Of a stretch of 64,000 nt of DNA, positions 1 to 12,100 are shown one piece after another. Every line of letters begins with the position of its first letter. Positions within the stretch are counted from its first letter, which is position 1. The position numbers and the translations under genes are program-made. The notes under the pieces are model-generated. The model was given only the letters and a program-made list of their open reading frames with translations. It was not told where the DNA came from and did no database searches. The DNA is from Chionis minor (taxonomy: Eukaryota > Chordata > Aves > Charadriiformes > Chionididae), in contig VZSF01011129.1 of the NCBI GenBank assembly GCA_013398295.1, positions 227,190-291,189 on the forward strand. The letters run 5' to 3'.

Positions 1-1299
1 TGAATAGACTTTATGAAAGGATTGAAAATATGCATGAGAAAGCTGCATTTCACAGGCAGGGATACTGGTAAGGGTTACACAATCCATTCATTCTGGCTTC
101 ATTTTCCCTTCTTGATTACTCTGTAAAAAGGCTGCTAAGCAAGGCTGGAGGCTGAGAGAGTCCAAAATTCACCCCTTGGTACTGAGGTTTTCATTAGAGA
201 GATTTACTAGTACCGAGTGAGTTTGCTCATGTGTTGCTTCTGTTTAACTAGTTTGAAGTTATCTTTATGAAAGCCTTTCCTTGCTAAGCAGTCATGGCTC
301 TGTCTACCTTCAGGTTAATCTCTCCACCAATTTACATGGCATTCTTCAACCTGCATTAAATGATACTTAGGAGGATTATTTGCATTTTGTTAAATTGTTT
401 TTCTGCTTTATGACTGCAGATTTCTCTAATCATAAAAAAAAATCGTTGATACCTAAAGGTAAACGAACCCATCCCTTCTTTGTGACGTTTAGGAAAGCTA
501 CTTCAGCACAAAGTGTATTGTCAATACACCAGCATAACATCATCACCATCAAGAATATGCTTAAATACATGTTTGTGTTGCCTCTTGGTAAGTTTAAGCA
601 AGTCATAAAAGAGATTTAAGACAAGAAACTTGCCAAATATCACAGCCAGGGGTCAGAAGAATAAACCATCACCTGGTGTAAGTTGGGTCACTTCTGGGAG
701 CAGCAGAAGAAGCACAATTACCGCTTGCATGGTTTTTTGGTTTTTTTTTTTTTTGTTAGGCAAACTAAGTTCTTGTTGATAATGAAAGCTCTTGATAAAG
801 AATCAGTCTCCCACACAGTATTACTTTGTCAGTTCACAGCACCACACACACGCCTAGGTCTCATCAGTACTCCCATGAAAGTTCTCTAAGTTGCAGACAG
901 ATACTGCCACAAGTGATTTTTCCAAAGGAATATTCCTGTCTTAACTTTGCTGATTAGGAACATGGGAGGGGAAAAAGTGCCAGTGGAAGACTTGGTCCTT
1001 TTACAGTGATGGTATAATCCATTTAGGTAACTCATACAAGTCAGAGAAGGTATAAATTTCCCATTATAAAATGCATTTCACTAGATCATTTCACTTGCTT
1101 ATATCCCAGAATAGACAATGCTTAAAATGACTGGCACTATTCCCTCTGAATCAGTCGTTGAATACATGTTAAACTTGATGGAGAGTGGGGATACCATTAT
1201 GGTGATGCTATCTTTGGAGAAGGAAATAACCTAACAACAAGCAAGCATTGTGCGATATTCAGACAATGGAAAAATCAAGGCCTTAATCAGCTGGAATTT
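1..1299. other. AT-rich non-coding stretch, nothing recognised
   Basis: No reading frame above about 80 codons, no repeat family and no CpG enrichment can be seen. It contains only ordinary A and T runs (for example a T run near 740-755). Small open frames on both strands have no protein-like composition or splice context. Confidence 0.6.
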
Positions 1300-1640
1300 G
1301 TGTCCTGCTGAAATTGGGAAACACTCTGTCTCTTGGTTATTGCCCTTCTAAGGTTGGTCCCAAAACCCTTAAGGTTTGCTGGGGTCAGTGCAAGGCAGGT
1401 TTCTGCCGCCTGTCCGTTCCTGACCATTATCATCCTCACTGTGGCCAGGAAAGGAAGAGAAGGACTCTTCTGTCAGAAGTGGATCTCTGCTGGCGATTTG
1501 CACCCGGCTTTGGAGGTATCAGCCAGAGTTAGTTGCCTTGTTGGATCAAAACGCAGAAGTCTCTGTATACTAATAAACTTTTCTTAATGGTTCCCACACC
1601 ATTCACCTTCTTCCTGTGATCAGATATAAGATATCCTACA
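1300..1640 (+). mobile_element. possible solo LTR remnant (endogenous retrovirus type)
   Basis: The stretch is less AT-rich than its surroundings. Near 1568-1590 it has a polyadenylation-type arrangement (ACTAATAAACTTTTCTTA) followed by a pyrimidine-rich tail (CACCTTCTTCCTGTG), the layout seen at the R-U5 junction of many avian LTRs. It can be bounded by TG at about 1300 and CA at about 1640, but I see no clear target-site duplication and no internal retroviral genes next to it. Family assignment is not possible by eye, and chance resemblance remains likely. Confidence 0.3.
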
Positions 1641-1897
1641 ATCACCATCTTTGTGACCCGGGTGTTTGCTGACGAGATTGCCTTGCACAACACGTAGCCA
1701 GTGTGGCCAGAATAAGCAAAAAGGGTAGAGTTAATGAGTGGCAATGGCATATTAATGAAGAAGAGCTACAGTTTGTCTATGACCTCACAGCTAACAATGT
1801 GAGATAGGCCAAAAACCCTGTAACTCCTGTGTTGTGGCTCCTCCTGGACTCCCTGTCCTTGTTATGTGTAATGCAAATCAGTTCCTGGTATACATAA

Positions 1898-1936
1898 AAT
1901 CATAGAATAATTCAGGTTGGGAGAGACTTCTGGATG
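1898..1936 (-). mobile_element. CR1 LINE 3' terminal fragment
   Basis: The words AATCATAGAATAATTCAGG and TTGGGAGAGACTTCTGGA match the reverse complement of the CR1 3' end, in which the element finishes with ATTCTATG-type octamers after a conserved 'GGTCCCTTCCAACC'-like block. The octamer at the left edge means the element lies on the minus strand. Only the last ~40 bp are recognisable, which fits the severe 5' truncation usual for CR1. Confidence 0.6.
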
Positions 1937-4551
1937 GAGATTTCTATGTGTTTCTGTTGGCTTTGTAGCAGAAAATATTATATCTTTTAGTGCCAGCAGC
2001 CACAGTAGTACTATTGATGAACACTAACAGCCCGCTAACTGCCTAGCTATTAATCAGATGTTCTTAACTTGTGGCTTGTGGGCATTGTGTTGCCTGTGAG
2101 ACCATTGCTCATAGATACAGAAGTTTAGAGATTAAACCAAAATTGCCACAGAGCATAAAGATGACACTAGAATACGCAACTGCTCCTCTCCCCTGTGAAA
2201 CAGCAAGGAATAGGGATCACTGCGTTCATATGAGTCTTCTATTCTGTAGATAGTCTGTAAGCAAAGATCTCAGTGTATGTGAAAAGAAAGGACCAAATCC
2301 TGTAAATTTGGTTTCATAAAGCTCAAACTGTTCAAGGAAACCTTACCATTTGAAAAGCAATTATGGGCAGAGGAATTACGACAATAGATATGTCCTGACT
2401 TGATCTCACCTGTTCTACTGAAATACGGCACGCATAATACGTGCACACATGTTGGCACAGGGTTGTTTGTTATTCACTCTTTTCATGTACTGCCTGATGC
2501 ATCTTTGTCATGATTCATTATTCCTAACAGCTATATCAAGTGTTGCAATTACTGCACAATACAGATTTAAGCCTATAATATTTCTAGATTGGAGAGAGAA
2601 AAATAATATATTAAGTGCTTGTGATATCTTTATGTATAAGTTTGAGAATCATTAAATAGCTGTCACTCTTCCTTCCTCCTCAGCATCAATTACTCCACTC
2701 TGGTTTTACTTACTCCACTCTGTATAATGAGTCCCTAGAGCATGTTTCATTGCGGGAGAATGAACACATTCTTCACTTGCGGTCAGTGGGATGTGGTTAA
2801 TTTGAAATCACTTAAACTATTATATCTGTCAAGCGTGGTTATTTTATTTTCAATTCACATCAGTGTTTTAGTATGCATGTCGGTTACCGGGTTAAACTGG
2901 CAGATTAATTTCCAAGCATTCTGCTGTAATGCTCTTCATCACTGTCTTTACATGTAGGCTCCTGTTGAAAGTTAGTATGTTCCCATTAAAATTTACTTCA
3001 GAGAAATCTACATTTAATATAAACAGTCATATGATAAACAACACTCACTACTGAAGAAAGCTGGCAAGATCAGTGGACTTCCACCTTTTCTTATGAAAAC
3101 CCAGAATAGCTGGGTTTTATATTGTTCCACCTTAACTTCTTTTGGAAATGCAATTTCCGTCATGACCTGCATCTGTGGCAAAAAATAAAAAGTTCAGTAA
3201 CTAGGCTCTCTTTGACATGTTTAGTTTTTTTCTGGTACGTTTACAGATTGTATTGTTCAAAAAAGCTGCAGGCTTCAGTTCAGTGCAAGCAGATTCACAA
3301 TTCACACTGTATAAAACTGATCGGGGTTGGTTTGGTTTTTTTTTCTTTTTAAAATATTGTGGCTCGAAATTTATAAATAGCCAGAATTTGAAGATGCTGA
3401 AATACTGACTTACACAGCTACTAATAACAGGGTGCTCATAGAGAGAATTAGAGGAACCGCCAATGGGCTTTTTATTACAGCAATATTGTACATATTACAT
3501 GAATAAATTACGTTGTTGCATTATGCAGCTGCTGCATCATCAGTTTAGAGAGTAGACTGCGATCCTAAGTATTCGGGGATGCAAGCTCATTATCTCTAAA
3601 TCCACTTTGGTTACAGCCACAATACAATCCAAGCTAAACTGCTTTCATATAACATACAGCGTATACCTACGCGTAATCAGGTACATGGCTCAGAGACGGA
3701 CTGATGAGTTTAGGTGTCTAATCAAATTTACAGAAAAGAGTCTGTTTCTCTGAATCAGGCGGAATCTTTCACTTGGAAAGGTTATTAGGAAAACTCTATT
3801 ACCCATAAAAATACAAATCTACATATGTTGCGAAACATCATTTTTGATTTGAAAGATACTACTAGAAAAATATGCATTTATGTAACAACAGTTCCCACTG
3901 TAAAAAAAACTAAATTAAAAAAAAATCTGTTTTCTCTCTATCTTATTACAATGATGACAACTGCTAGCGTTTGAATGCTGCCAAGGCACTTCTTGAAACT
4001 CAGTTGTTTTTATTCTCTGCACATTGTTCTCTCGTCCCATCAAATAAAACACAAATCTTAACGTTCTCCACAGCTGCAAATGTTTGCCTAGGACTCATAG
4101 ATTCACATTTACATATTTTGTATATTGATGCAAATATCTTTGGCTAGGCAAGTAATATGCTGTCAGTTCTGTTCATTTTGCTGAACCCCTGTTTCTTTTC
4201 ATTGCTATTTTTCACTCTGCTGAAACTGTGTTGCTATTGTTACTCCCCTCTCCTGAAAACACATACAACCCTTTTGCCACCCACCTGGCTCATTGTGCTC
4301 ATCACCTCATGAGAAATACTATGCCTGGAGAAATTGGTCAAGATTTTACCACTAGCTTTAAAATGGACAACGTTTTACTACTGGGCTCTTGCCAGATGAG
4401 GCTGTTTGTTGTATGACTTTTCTGCAGATCTTTTTGTAAGTGGCTTCTTTAAGAGGCTCCTAAAAGCTATCATAATCATGGAGATAATGGCTGTTAAGGT
4501 GAGGATAAATATGTAGAGCTGTATCTTTTTATGCATACATAATAAAACCAG
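1937..4551. other. AT-rich non-coding stretch with a short local duplication
   Basis: No gene-like signal was found. A 13-bp word, TTACTCCACTCTG, occurs twice 20 bp apart at 2690 and 2710, a small tandem duplication. A strong-looking acceptor (CTTCCTTCCTCCTCAG, ending 2683) is followed by 38 open codons, but without a donor or CpG support this is treated as chance. Confidence 0.5.
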
Positions 4552-4819
4552 GTGTGAGGAAACCGCATGCTTTTAGTCTAAGTAGTTCTAGAATAGAAAC
4601 AGCCATCATTCCAATCCCAAATTTGGACACTGCTGTTTTGAATACTTTCAAGACATTCTATACAAATGAAGATCTAAGGAGGCTGGAAGAGCACCCAGGA
4701 CTCACTGGTCTTCCGCCCACTGGAGACTGTGACCCAGCACTGACAAAAACAGAATCAGAAAAGAAAAGGAAAACCTCTGAGGCAGTGTTTTCCCCACATG
4801 TGCACGTTTCCAGCATAAA
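4552..4819 (+). other. weak exon-like open segment, unidentified
   Basis: About 88 codons are open and end at a good donor-like site (AAA|GTAAGA, GT at 4820-4821). The predicted peptide has a protein-like charged middle (FKTFYTNEDLRRLEEHPGL) and a lysine-rich end (ESEKKRKTSE). Against it, the upstream AG at 4550-4551 has a poor pyrimidine tract, and no family is recognised. An open frame of this length is only moderately unusual in random DNA. If real, the exon would start in phase 2 and end with two leftover bases. Treat as a hypothesis only. Confidence 0.15.
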
Positions 4820-5829
4820 GTAAGAAACATCCTTGCTACGCTTGAAAGAGGGAAGGGAGTAATGAAAGTGTTGATTCAGCCATCAACCATGTGTCACTCC
4901 CTCTCCTCCATTAAAAGCAGAAATACACTTTTGCTCATAATTAATTAAAATTATCATTTTCCCATATAAACATCTAAGCATTCCGCAGCATTTAAACTTC
5001 CCTAAACTTTAGGCTAAGGCAGAATAATTCCTGCACCTTCTATGCCATTCCTAAAGTGCTACCAGCTGTAGTTCATAGCTAGTCAGCAATCATGCAGCCT
5101 GCTGAAGCCGAGAAGATATACATGAATCCTAAATAATACTACAGCATAAAGTGAAGACACCCTATGTTAATATCATCAGGTCACATGACTCGGCCCTGTT
5201 GTTAGGCATTTTTGGTCCGTATGTCTGAAAGTGAAGAATACGAATTTGAATAGTCTGTACCTATAATTGACTCTGCCTTTTGTGACTTACCAAAATCATA
5301 TAATATTGTTTCCATTATCCACATCAAAATAAAGAGCTTTAAGATTGTCAAAGAACACTTTTGTGTGAAAATGTGTTCAACCAAATGTTCCTGGAGAGAG
5401 AATAAGAGGGGTAAGAAATGCAAATTTCTTAATGTAGTTGGCAGCATTCATGCATCTCTGTGGAGATACATACACCCGAAAAGAATGAAAATTGTCCTAC
5501 ATCTATAGGTAAGACTGTCAAGGGCCACCACCAAACCTAAATCTACTTCAAATGACAAAGTAAAGAATTTCTCAGTTTTCTCTCAGAATATACTTAATAT
5601 TTTTAGGAAAATAAAGAAAAACTAAGTAGATAATCCGTTTTAATTCTTTTGCGGAATGAAACAGTAAAATATTTTCCCATACTAATCCTGAAAATGTTCT
5701 TTCTATATGACGCACAGTACTATTTGGGGGGGAACATTAAAATATTATTGCACATTAAAAAAAATGAAAGGAAGTTAAAATTGGAGAAGCAATTATCTAG
5801 GTGAATGCTGCCATACTCATAAATCAGCA
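4820..5829. other. AT-rich non-coding stretch, nothing recognised
   Basis: No repeats, CpG clusters or credible exons are seen. The minus-strand frame near 5202-5447 has no splice or composition support. Confidence 0.55.
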
Positions 5830-5833
5830 TTGA

Positions 5834-5895
5834 TTGGTATATATACACATATATGTGTGTGTGTGCAATGTACATACATATATATGCACAAATGT
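5834..5895. repeat. TG/TA/CA compound microsatellite
   Basis: Alternating purine-pyrimidine tract with TATATACACATATATGTG, a short (TG)n and then CATACATATATATG. The two overlapping reading frames here are artefacts of the repeat. Confidence 0.85.
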
Positions 5896-8623
5896 GTATC
5901 TATATCAATGTAACGATGCATTCTGTAGTATTTATTGTCTTTCATATTATTTTTTGCAAGGCCTTGAGTTTATTCAGCAAAACACTGAGCAGATTTTTTC
6001 AGTTATACTGTGGCAATTTCAAAAAATTGCTGAAGCAAGCTGGATCACAGTCACCTTTTGGTGACCATGGTCGTGACTGGATATGATAAATTTTAATTGC
6101 AAAGATTATTGTAGGCAAATGAGAATACCTTTCAGAATGGAAATGACTAGACAACCTTAGCTTAACTTTTATCACATGCAAACTAAAAAGGCAATTAACT
6201 CAATGGTAGCGTCTGATCTCTGCATGTCTCTTCAGAGTCAGTCAGTAACCAGCACTGTGAGCAGCTGTAGAAAGTGAATTTAATTTTGCTTGTGTGTTTG
6301 TGAGTGTGTATAAAGAAAATGTAAAGCTGAATTTTTTTTTAAGTTCCCGAGCACAAGAAAAAGTTGGCATACAAGTTGCCTGTGGTTACTGGGGTAAAAC
6401 AGTTAATGTGTGAGGTTTTCTTCTTCCAAGCTGTAGTGAGAGATGAAGAGATCCCATATGGGCCACTAGTACAAAGAAACCAGAGAGTAACAGGAAAAGA
6501 AAAAAAAAAAACCCAGAGTGTGTAAGGGTAACAGAGGGAAATAAGATTGAAAGAACAAAACATCAACATTGTTAGTCATGAGGAACAGACAGGAGGGAGG
6601 TATTGCCTGCTGACCATGTGTACCAATGCCAAAGAATCTAAAAAGAAAACCAGCATCTGTGGTATGGGATGGTCTCTCTCTAGATCTGAAAGACAGCAGC
6701 AGATTGTTTTTATAGAAAGAAAAGGTGTCAGCAGAAAGGAAGGAGCGTACACACATGGAAACATTTGCTGTAAGAAGCCACTTGAAAAACAACCAAGGAG
6801 TTGAGTGGAAGAAACATCTGTGAGACATGCAGCAAGACCACCACTAGTGCTTCAGGGAAGAGGTGGGAACAGAAGGGAATACACAAGCAGTGTTGGACAT
6901 AGCATCTTGTCAGAATGACAAGGAAATGTTGTCGGTACTTTCAAGAAAATCCAGCATCTTGTGAGTCTGAGGGGAAAAATAATTTGTCCTCCTTGTGAGG
7001 GAGCACGGGAGTACTCTTTATACTTATCAAGAAGCAAACAAGTCTATGCTCATTGACTGAAGTCATTCAAGGAGTGTTATCTCTAAAAAGAAATTGCACT
7101 TTTCAGGGGATATGTTGGCAATTCTGCTGACCAGGATAGGGATGCTTTGGGTTCTTTTCCATGGGCTTGCTTCTTCTTTTAATAACCCTAAATGTGCAAA
7201 GTCTTGATTGGTATTAGCTCAAGGGATTGCAAATTGCCACCAGTGAAACACAATGGCTGTGTAGTTTTGGGGTCAGTGAAAGCCAATGTGATGTGTAACA
7301 TCAAGGAGGAAGAAGTCCCATACCTTTTAGCTGTCTGGCCTTAATTTTGTTGTTCATACTTTTTTTGGTTGACGGAAGAAAGCAAAGACTTCATCATATC
7401 AAGACCATATCTGAAGTCACTTCACCTATTCCTCATGAAGTCATCAGTCTAGATGCAAAATAACCTGTCTTTAACCCAAATGAAAAAGAAGGCATTGATC
7501 ATAAGAAATTTTACTTCTCTGGGCTTGAAACATTCTTTATGCAAAGCCTTTAATGTCTTTTCAGCATTGCTGAGGAATGGTGCAGGAAAGGATATTTTGC
7601 TAGCCAACTGTTACATGTAATTGCATGGAAAGCCCATGTGCTACCCAAAGGCCTCTTATGGAGGTCACTTAAAAGATGAGTCATAACGTAACTGATTTCT
7701 ACCAGATCATCTCTCCATTTGCTCACTGCAGAAAAAACAAACTATGGAATGCGAAAGCACTTTGAAGTGACTGATGATCTTGCTTCTTATTAACCATACT
7801 GAAGGTGACCTTAGTAAAAAGTAAATGAAGGCAAATGAGAAATAGAGACTGGCTGGATCATTCCGACCAGTGTAAAGACAAAGCAAACCTTTCATTCTTC
7901 ACAAAGAGATGTGCTCTTATTCTTAGAAAACAGGTTAATGGCAGCTCTCAAGGGAGAATAATGTTGAGAAGAAAAGACTATATACTTTTATTTTCTACAA
8001 AATATAGACACATTTTAATAAATTCAGCATTTTTTGCAAAAGAATTAGTTCTTTAAGTTAACAATAAAAAATGACACTTGATTTTTTCCCTCCACAGGCT
8101 AATAGTTCTTTTCATGTATTTCTTGGTGAATCCATGGAAAAACACACTTTTTCTTGTGAAACAGAAAATTTAAATAACTACCAGAATATAAGAAAAAAAG
8201 GTCCAGAGGCAAAGAAAGATTCTTCAGAAAGAAGCAGTGTCTATCTGCAATAAGTTCCAGGTACCTCTTCTGCTCTCAGTGGCTAGCAAAGATTGTTTTT
8301 ATTTCATTACAATTAATTTATTAGTTTTTAAGAGTTTACAACTGAAGAATTTGACTGCTCAAAAATTTTTCCTTCTTAGTGCAGCCTTCCTAAAATCACT
8401 TGTTAATGAGTTTTTGTATTATCAAACAGTTCTTCAAAATCTGCATTTGTCTTATCAAAATCAAAAAGCTAACAAAAATTGGCGTCTACTAGGCAGAATG
8501 TAAAAAGTTAAATTGTAAGTTCCTACTATTATAAGAAATTGCTCTATGATTTTTTTTTTTTTTCCTGCCTAATATTGGCTGATGAAGCGTTCGTTACATT
8601 TCCTTTCATTGTTTCTTATTTAG
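5896..8623. other. non-coding stretch, partly purine-rich
   Basis: Between about 6440 and 6900 the plus strand is strongly purine-rich (many GAAA and AGGAAG words). That alone explains the overlapping open frames on both strands there (6466-6828 minus, 6547-6804 plus). At 8098-8253 an acceptor-like CCCTCCACAG is followed by 51 open codons ending in TAA. With no upstream partner it is not called. Confidence 0.5.
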
Positions 8624-8714
8624 CCCATACCTTCCCTCCATCCTTCAATACACCCATGGACTGGGGAATTGAAAACCTGCTGCACCTGTGCTCGGTGAGC
8701 AGGTACGATGGAAG
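8624..8714 (+). other. exon-like segment with good acceptor and donor, unidentified
   Basis: A pyrimidine-rich acceptor (TTTCATTGTTTCTTATTTAG) is followed by 91 bp open in one frame and a near-consensus donor (GAAG|GTGAGT). The peptide in that frame includes FNTPMDWGIENLL and HLCSVSRYDG. The exon would carry two leading and two trailing bases outside whole codons. An earlier donor (CTCG|GTGAGC) lies inside. I do not recognise a family. The two good splice sites raise this above background, but length and lack of homology keep it a hypothesis; it could also belong to a non-coding transcript. Confidence 0.25.
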
Positions 8715-11309
8715 GTGAGTCCCAAGGGGTTTGGAGCGTCAGACCGTCGCTTGTGACCCACAGTGATCAGTCCTGCTTTCGGAGAGAGGTATGTCATCTC
8801 GCACATCTAAACCTTAATCCAAATGCCTGGCAGTGCATACTGGTCTTGACAGGTACTGAGTCAGCTTGCCACTTGGCAGATTAAAAAGGACTGCCTCCTG
8901 GAGATTAGATGGCTTGGCACAGCGAGAACACAGAGGTCAAGCTATGATGTTTGCCAACCCAAAAAAGATCCTCTCATTTTCCCACTCTATCGCTGCTCCC
9001 TGGATAAGCATTTTTGGCCTTTTGCCTTGGTTTGAAGGCAAGACTTGTTAGGATTTAGCCTGAGGGACATGCTTTACTGTTGAAGGTCAAGCTAGATTTT
9101 GACTGTTGTGAAGCCCTGATATGGTAAGGTCATATTCTTCCTCGTTAGGGATGAGCTCTCAAGGCTCTGGGAGACTCCTGGGACATCATCAAGAATGGAA
9201 ATTATTCCACACCTCGCTGAGACCAATTCCTGATGGTTTTTTATGTTTCAGTTTCATGAAATACAGGCAATTTTCCCTGAGATTGCAGCAGAATAGAACA
9301 TAGACATTTCATTTCATAAAGGATTTCTGAACATGAACATTTGGATTTGTTCCCAGCAATACACTTTGTCTTGACTCCTACCCATTATTTGTGTGCTTAA
9401 TCTTAATCATCGTGTATCTTTTTAAACCGGAAACATTTAAACCAGACTTATTGTAAGGCATTTCATTGTCAATGAAAGAGAAAATTCCGAAGAAACACAA
9501 TCCTATTGTCATTTTTCTGACAAGTTTTACTTGTCATGCATCAGTGGTTGTTTATTGTTTAGTTTCTCTGGAGCTAACACCAGTATCGAAATCATGCTTT
9601 TCTGTGCTCGGCCTTCCCTCTGCCTTTCTGTTACTCGGTGGCACATCGTCTCTGCATGTCACACCTTCCTGAGCACCTGGCGCTCTGAAAAAAAGTCCTC
9701 TGCTTTGTGGGTCTGCTCAGAGCCAAGGCTTCAGCAGCAGCACAGGAATGCTTTTTCACAGTTTTCTGGCTCAACAGTCATTTGGGTATTGCCACAGTGT
9801 GACATAACTTTACCCCCTCCTCAAGTCAGGCTGTTGAGGACAGTGTCATTTGACAAACCTCCAAATTCACTGTGCTTGTCCTGTGCCGGAGCCTTCCTCC
9901 CTCTTCGTGGTGTCTTTTATGAAAACAGAATATCTCAGAAACAACCAGCTGTTTTGAAGCAAAGAGTAACAAAAGAAACTTGAGCAATCTCTGCATATGT
10001 TTTTATTCTTCATCTATCTTGTTGCAACAGGCTGTGCAACAGGGTGAAAGTTTTACCTACCACCACACTCACAATTTGTCCAGACCTCCCATAATCCATT
10101 TATAGCTACAGTACATATCGCCTGCTCAGTTTCTCATCATTGTGGTATTTTGTTGAGTTTATTGGAATTAATAATGTCGCTGCTCTTCCAGAACCATCCC
10201 AGGCAGTCCTTTTCTCAGACATTGATGTGAACAGTCTTCTGATTGTGAAGTTAAAAAGGATGTATTTCTTTTTAAAATTAATTCAAACCAAATTGGCTTT
10301 TGACCTGCAGTGAACACTTTTCGTTTCATTTCTCAACTTTTGAAACATGTTTTCTAAAGTTTTGATTGAGGATTTCTTGACTTCCACATGATTCTCTCTT
10401 TAACAGACTGAGCAGCAAGGAGCTTCTGTCACTACAAAGAAAACATTCCCAATCCCCTGCTCTACTGTCAAGCCCACATTAAAAAAAGAGGGAGTCAGCA
10501 ATCTAAGGATGCTGCCTGAAAGGCTCCTAAACAAAGGTGTACTTCCCAGATTTTAATAAGACTATTTGTATGCATTAAGTCACTCATAGCTGTAATTAAT
10601 GTGGTCAGACCAGAAGAATTTCTTTGTTTTTTCTAATATTTTTAAGTAATCTGCAGTAGCATCAATACCAATACTAATAAGAGTAAATTCACTGCTGCAA
10701 AAATTGTACTTTGTTGAAAATCACTGTGATTTTATTGCCTTTATTTGCTGAGTTTCTTGGTATTCTCATTAAGAATGCTTAAAATTTCTGAACTCAAACA
10801 TTCAATACTTTCACTTTGCTAAATTTTAAACCTCCTGCTTCTTCAAAATGGTTTCATTCTAGCCCAATGTGGCTCTCATACTTGCTAATAGTATCTAACC
10901 TGGAAAAATACCTCCTCCCATTAATGTAAAAATAAAAAAGATGTGTTACTTGCAAAAAATGTTGTTTTAACAAAATATAGTAATAATAAGGAAAGTACTG
11001 GAAAGACTAATATACTCCACACCATTGTACCTTTGAGAAAATGCAATTAGCACAGAGAAAAGTACTGGAAAAATATCTGCAATAAGAGAAAAAAACAGGA
11101 AATAAATGCACAGAATTAATGTCTAATGGAGTATATTTGGATGGGGGTTTTTTTCTCTTTTTGTGGTGTGATATGGAACATCATTGTACTATAGAAAAAG
11201 TAGCCAATACAGTAGAGGACACCAGGACCTCACTTATTAAAAAGGGTCAGACAACTACTATCCATCTATATTCTTTAAGCTAGAGAAGATTAAAAGCCAA
11301 ATAGGGGCC
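8715..11309. other. non-coding stretch, nothing firm
   Basis: It contains the longest open frame of the window (9531-9983, about 150 codons), rich in Ser/Cys/Leu with low-complexity composition and no recognisable domain, therefore treated as chance. The rest is ordinary AT-rich DNA with T-rich runs and no repeat family identified. Confidence 0.5.
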
Positions 11310-11350
11310 TCAGAAGGCTGTGAGTCTCGTTGAAATCAATGGGAAAATGC
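11310..11350 (+). repeat. ancient amniote SINE-like repeat remnant
   Basis: The phrase GAGTCTCGTTGAAATCAATG followed by GGAAAA is a decayed version of the 'CATTGAAGTCAATGGGA' block found in many old dispersed repeats of turtles, crocodilians and birds. The family name is not certain from sequence alone. Confidence 0.4.
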
Positions 11351-11837
11351 AGGGACATCTGAAGGCAGCGTTTGGCCTGAGCAAGGGAACCTCACTGAGA
11401 CAAACCGTTCCGCAAAGGCATCAGAAAGGATCAAGGCTCCTGCAATCCTTGAGTTCATGTCAGCCACAGAAAGAGCAGAAAGAAAAGCAAGGGATGGCCC
11501 AAGTACGAGGCGAATTGAGGTGGAAGGTCTTTGCACGTACCATTATTGCAGAAATGAATTATGGAGAGCAGGAAAAATACGGATAATGTAAGGTCTTAAA
11601 AGGAACCGGGCAGCTTTCAGAGGAAAAAGCTCATTTTATAGCGTACAGCTGCTAATGCAAAGGATGGGGCAGGACTGGCAAGGCATTCCATCCTCCTTCT
11701 GTCAAAAAAAAAAAATACATCCGCCTTCTTGTATCATCGGCATTTAATCAGGCATTAAACGTAACAACTCAAAGCGATTTCAGTGTCTCCTCCAGATCAG
11801 GAAGGATATATTCTGTGAGAACTCAACATTTCACTAA

Positions 11838-12100
11838 ACCAACGGTGCGTTGTGAATGAGTCAAGCTCCCCAAATTAGATTTAAAGGCGAAGAGACACGC
11901 TCAAAATGATGTGGTGTCCGTTAGGCGAATTGCGGCGGCTGCGCGACCGATGCAGCGACCGAGACTCTAAGCTGACATCAAAGCGGAAAAAAAATCAGCT
12001 GAAATGACAGTAGCAGCTGCAGCATCCGCCTCTAAATTAGGCTGTGTTTCAAAGTCTGGACTCAACTGCTAAGCAGTATAAAGACCCAGGAGGAAGGCTG
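11838..12100 (+). promoter_or_regulatory. CpG-dense cluster followed by TATA-like box; candidate promoter or enhancer
   Basis: In a desert where CpG is rare, nine CpG dinucleotides fall in 43 bp (11919-11961), with further ones at about 11839-11850, 11888, 11898, 11983 and 12028. About 115 bp downstream of the cluster is TATAAAG (12077-12083), the right kind of spacing for a small TATA promoter reading to the right. The interval also has TCAGCTGAAATGACAG and CAGCTGCAGCATCC (E-box-like CAGCTG words) and ATTAGATTTAAAGG. No coding exon follows that I can identify, so a non-coding transcript start or an enhancer with conserved CpGs is equally possible. Confidence 0.4.

Noticed and set aside
2684..2800. 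38 open codons after a strong acceptor CTTCCTTCCTCCTCAG
   Set aside because: No donor, includes a simple local duplication, and frame length is within chance.
6466..6828. Overlapping open frames on both strands
   Set aside because: Explained by a purine-rich strand bias that depletes stop codons.
8098..8253. Terminal-exon-like frame after CCCTCCACAG
   Set aside because: An acceptor followed by about 50 open codons is expected several times by chance in 64 kb; no CpG enrichment and no partner exon.
9531..9983. Longest open frame of the window (about 150 codons, plus strand)
   Set aside because: Ser/Cys/Leu-rich with no domain, poor start context, no paired splice sites, and overlapped by another open frame; chance is adequate.
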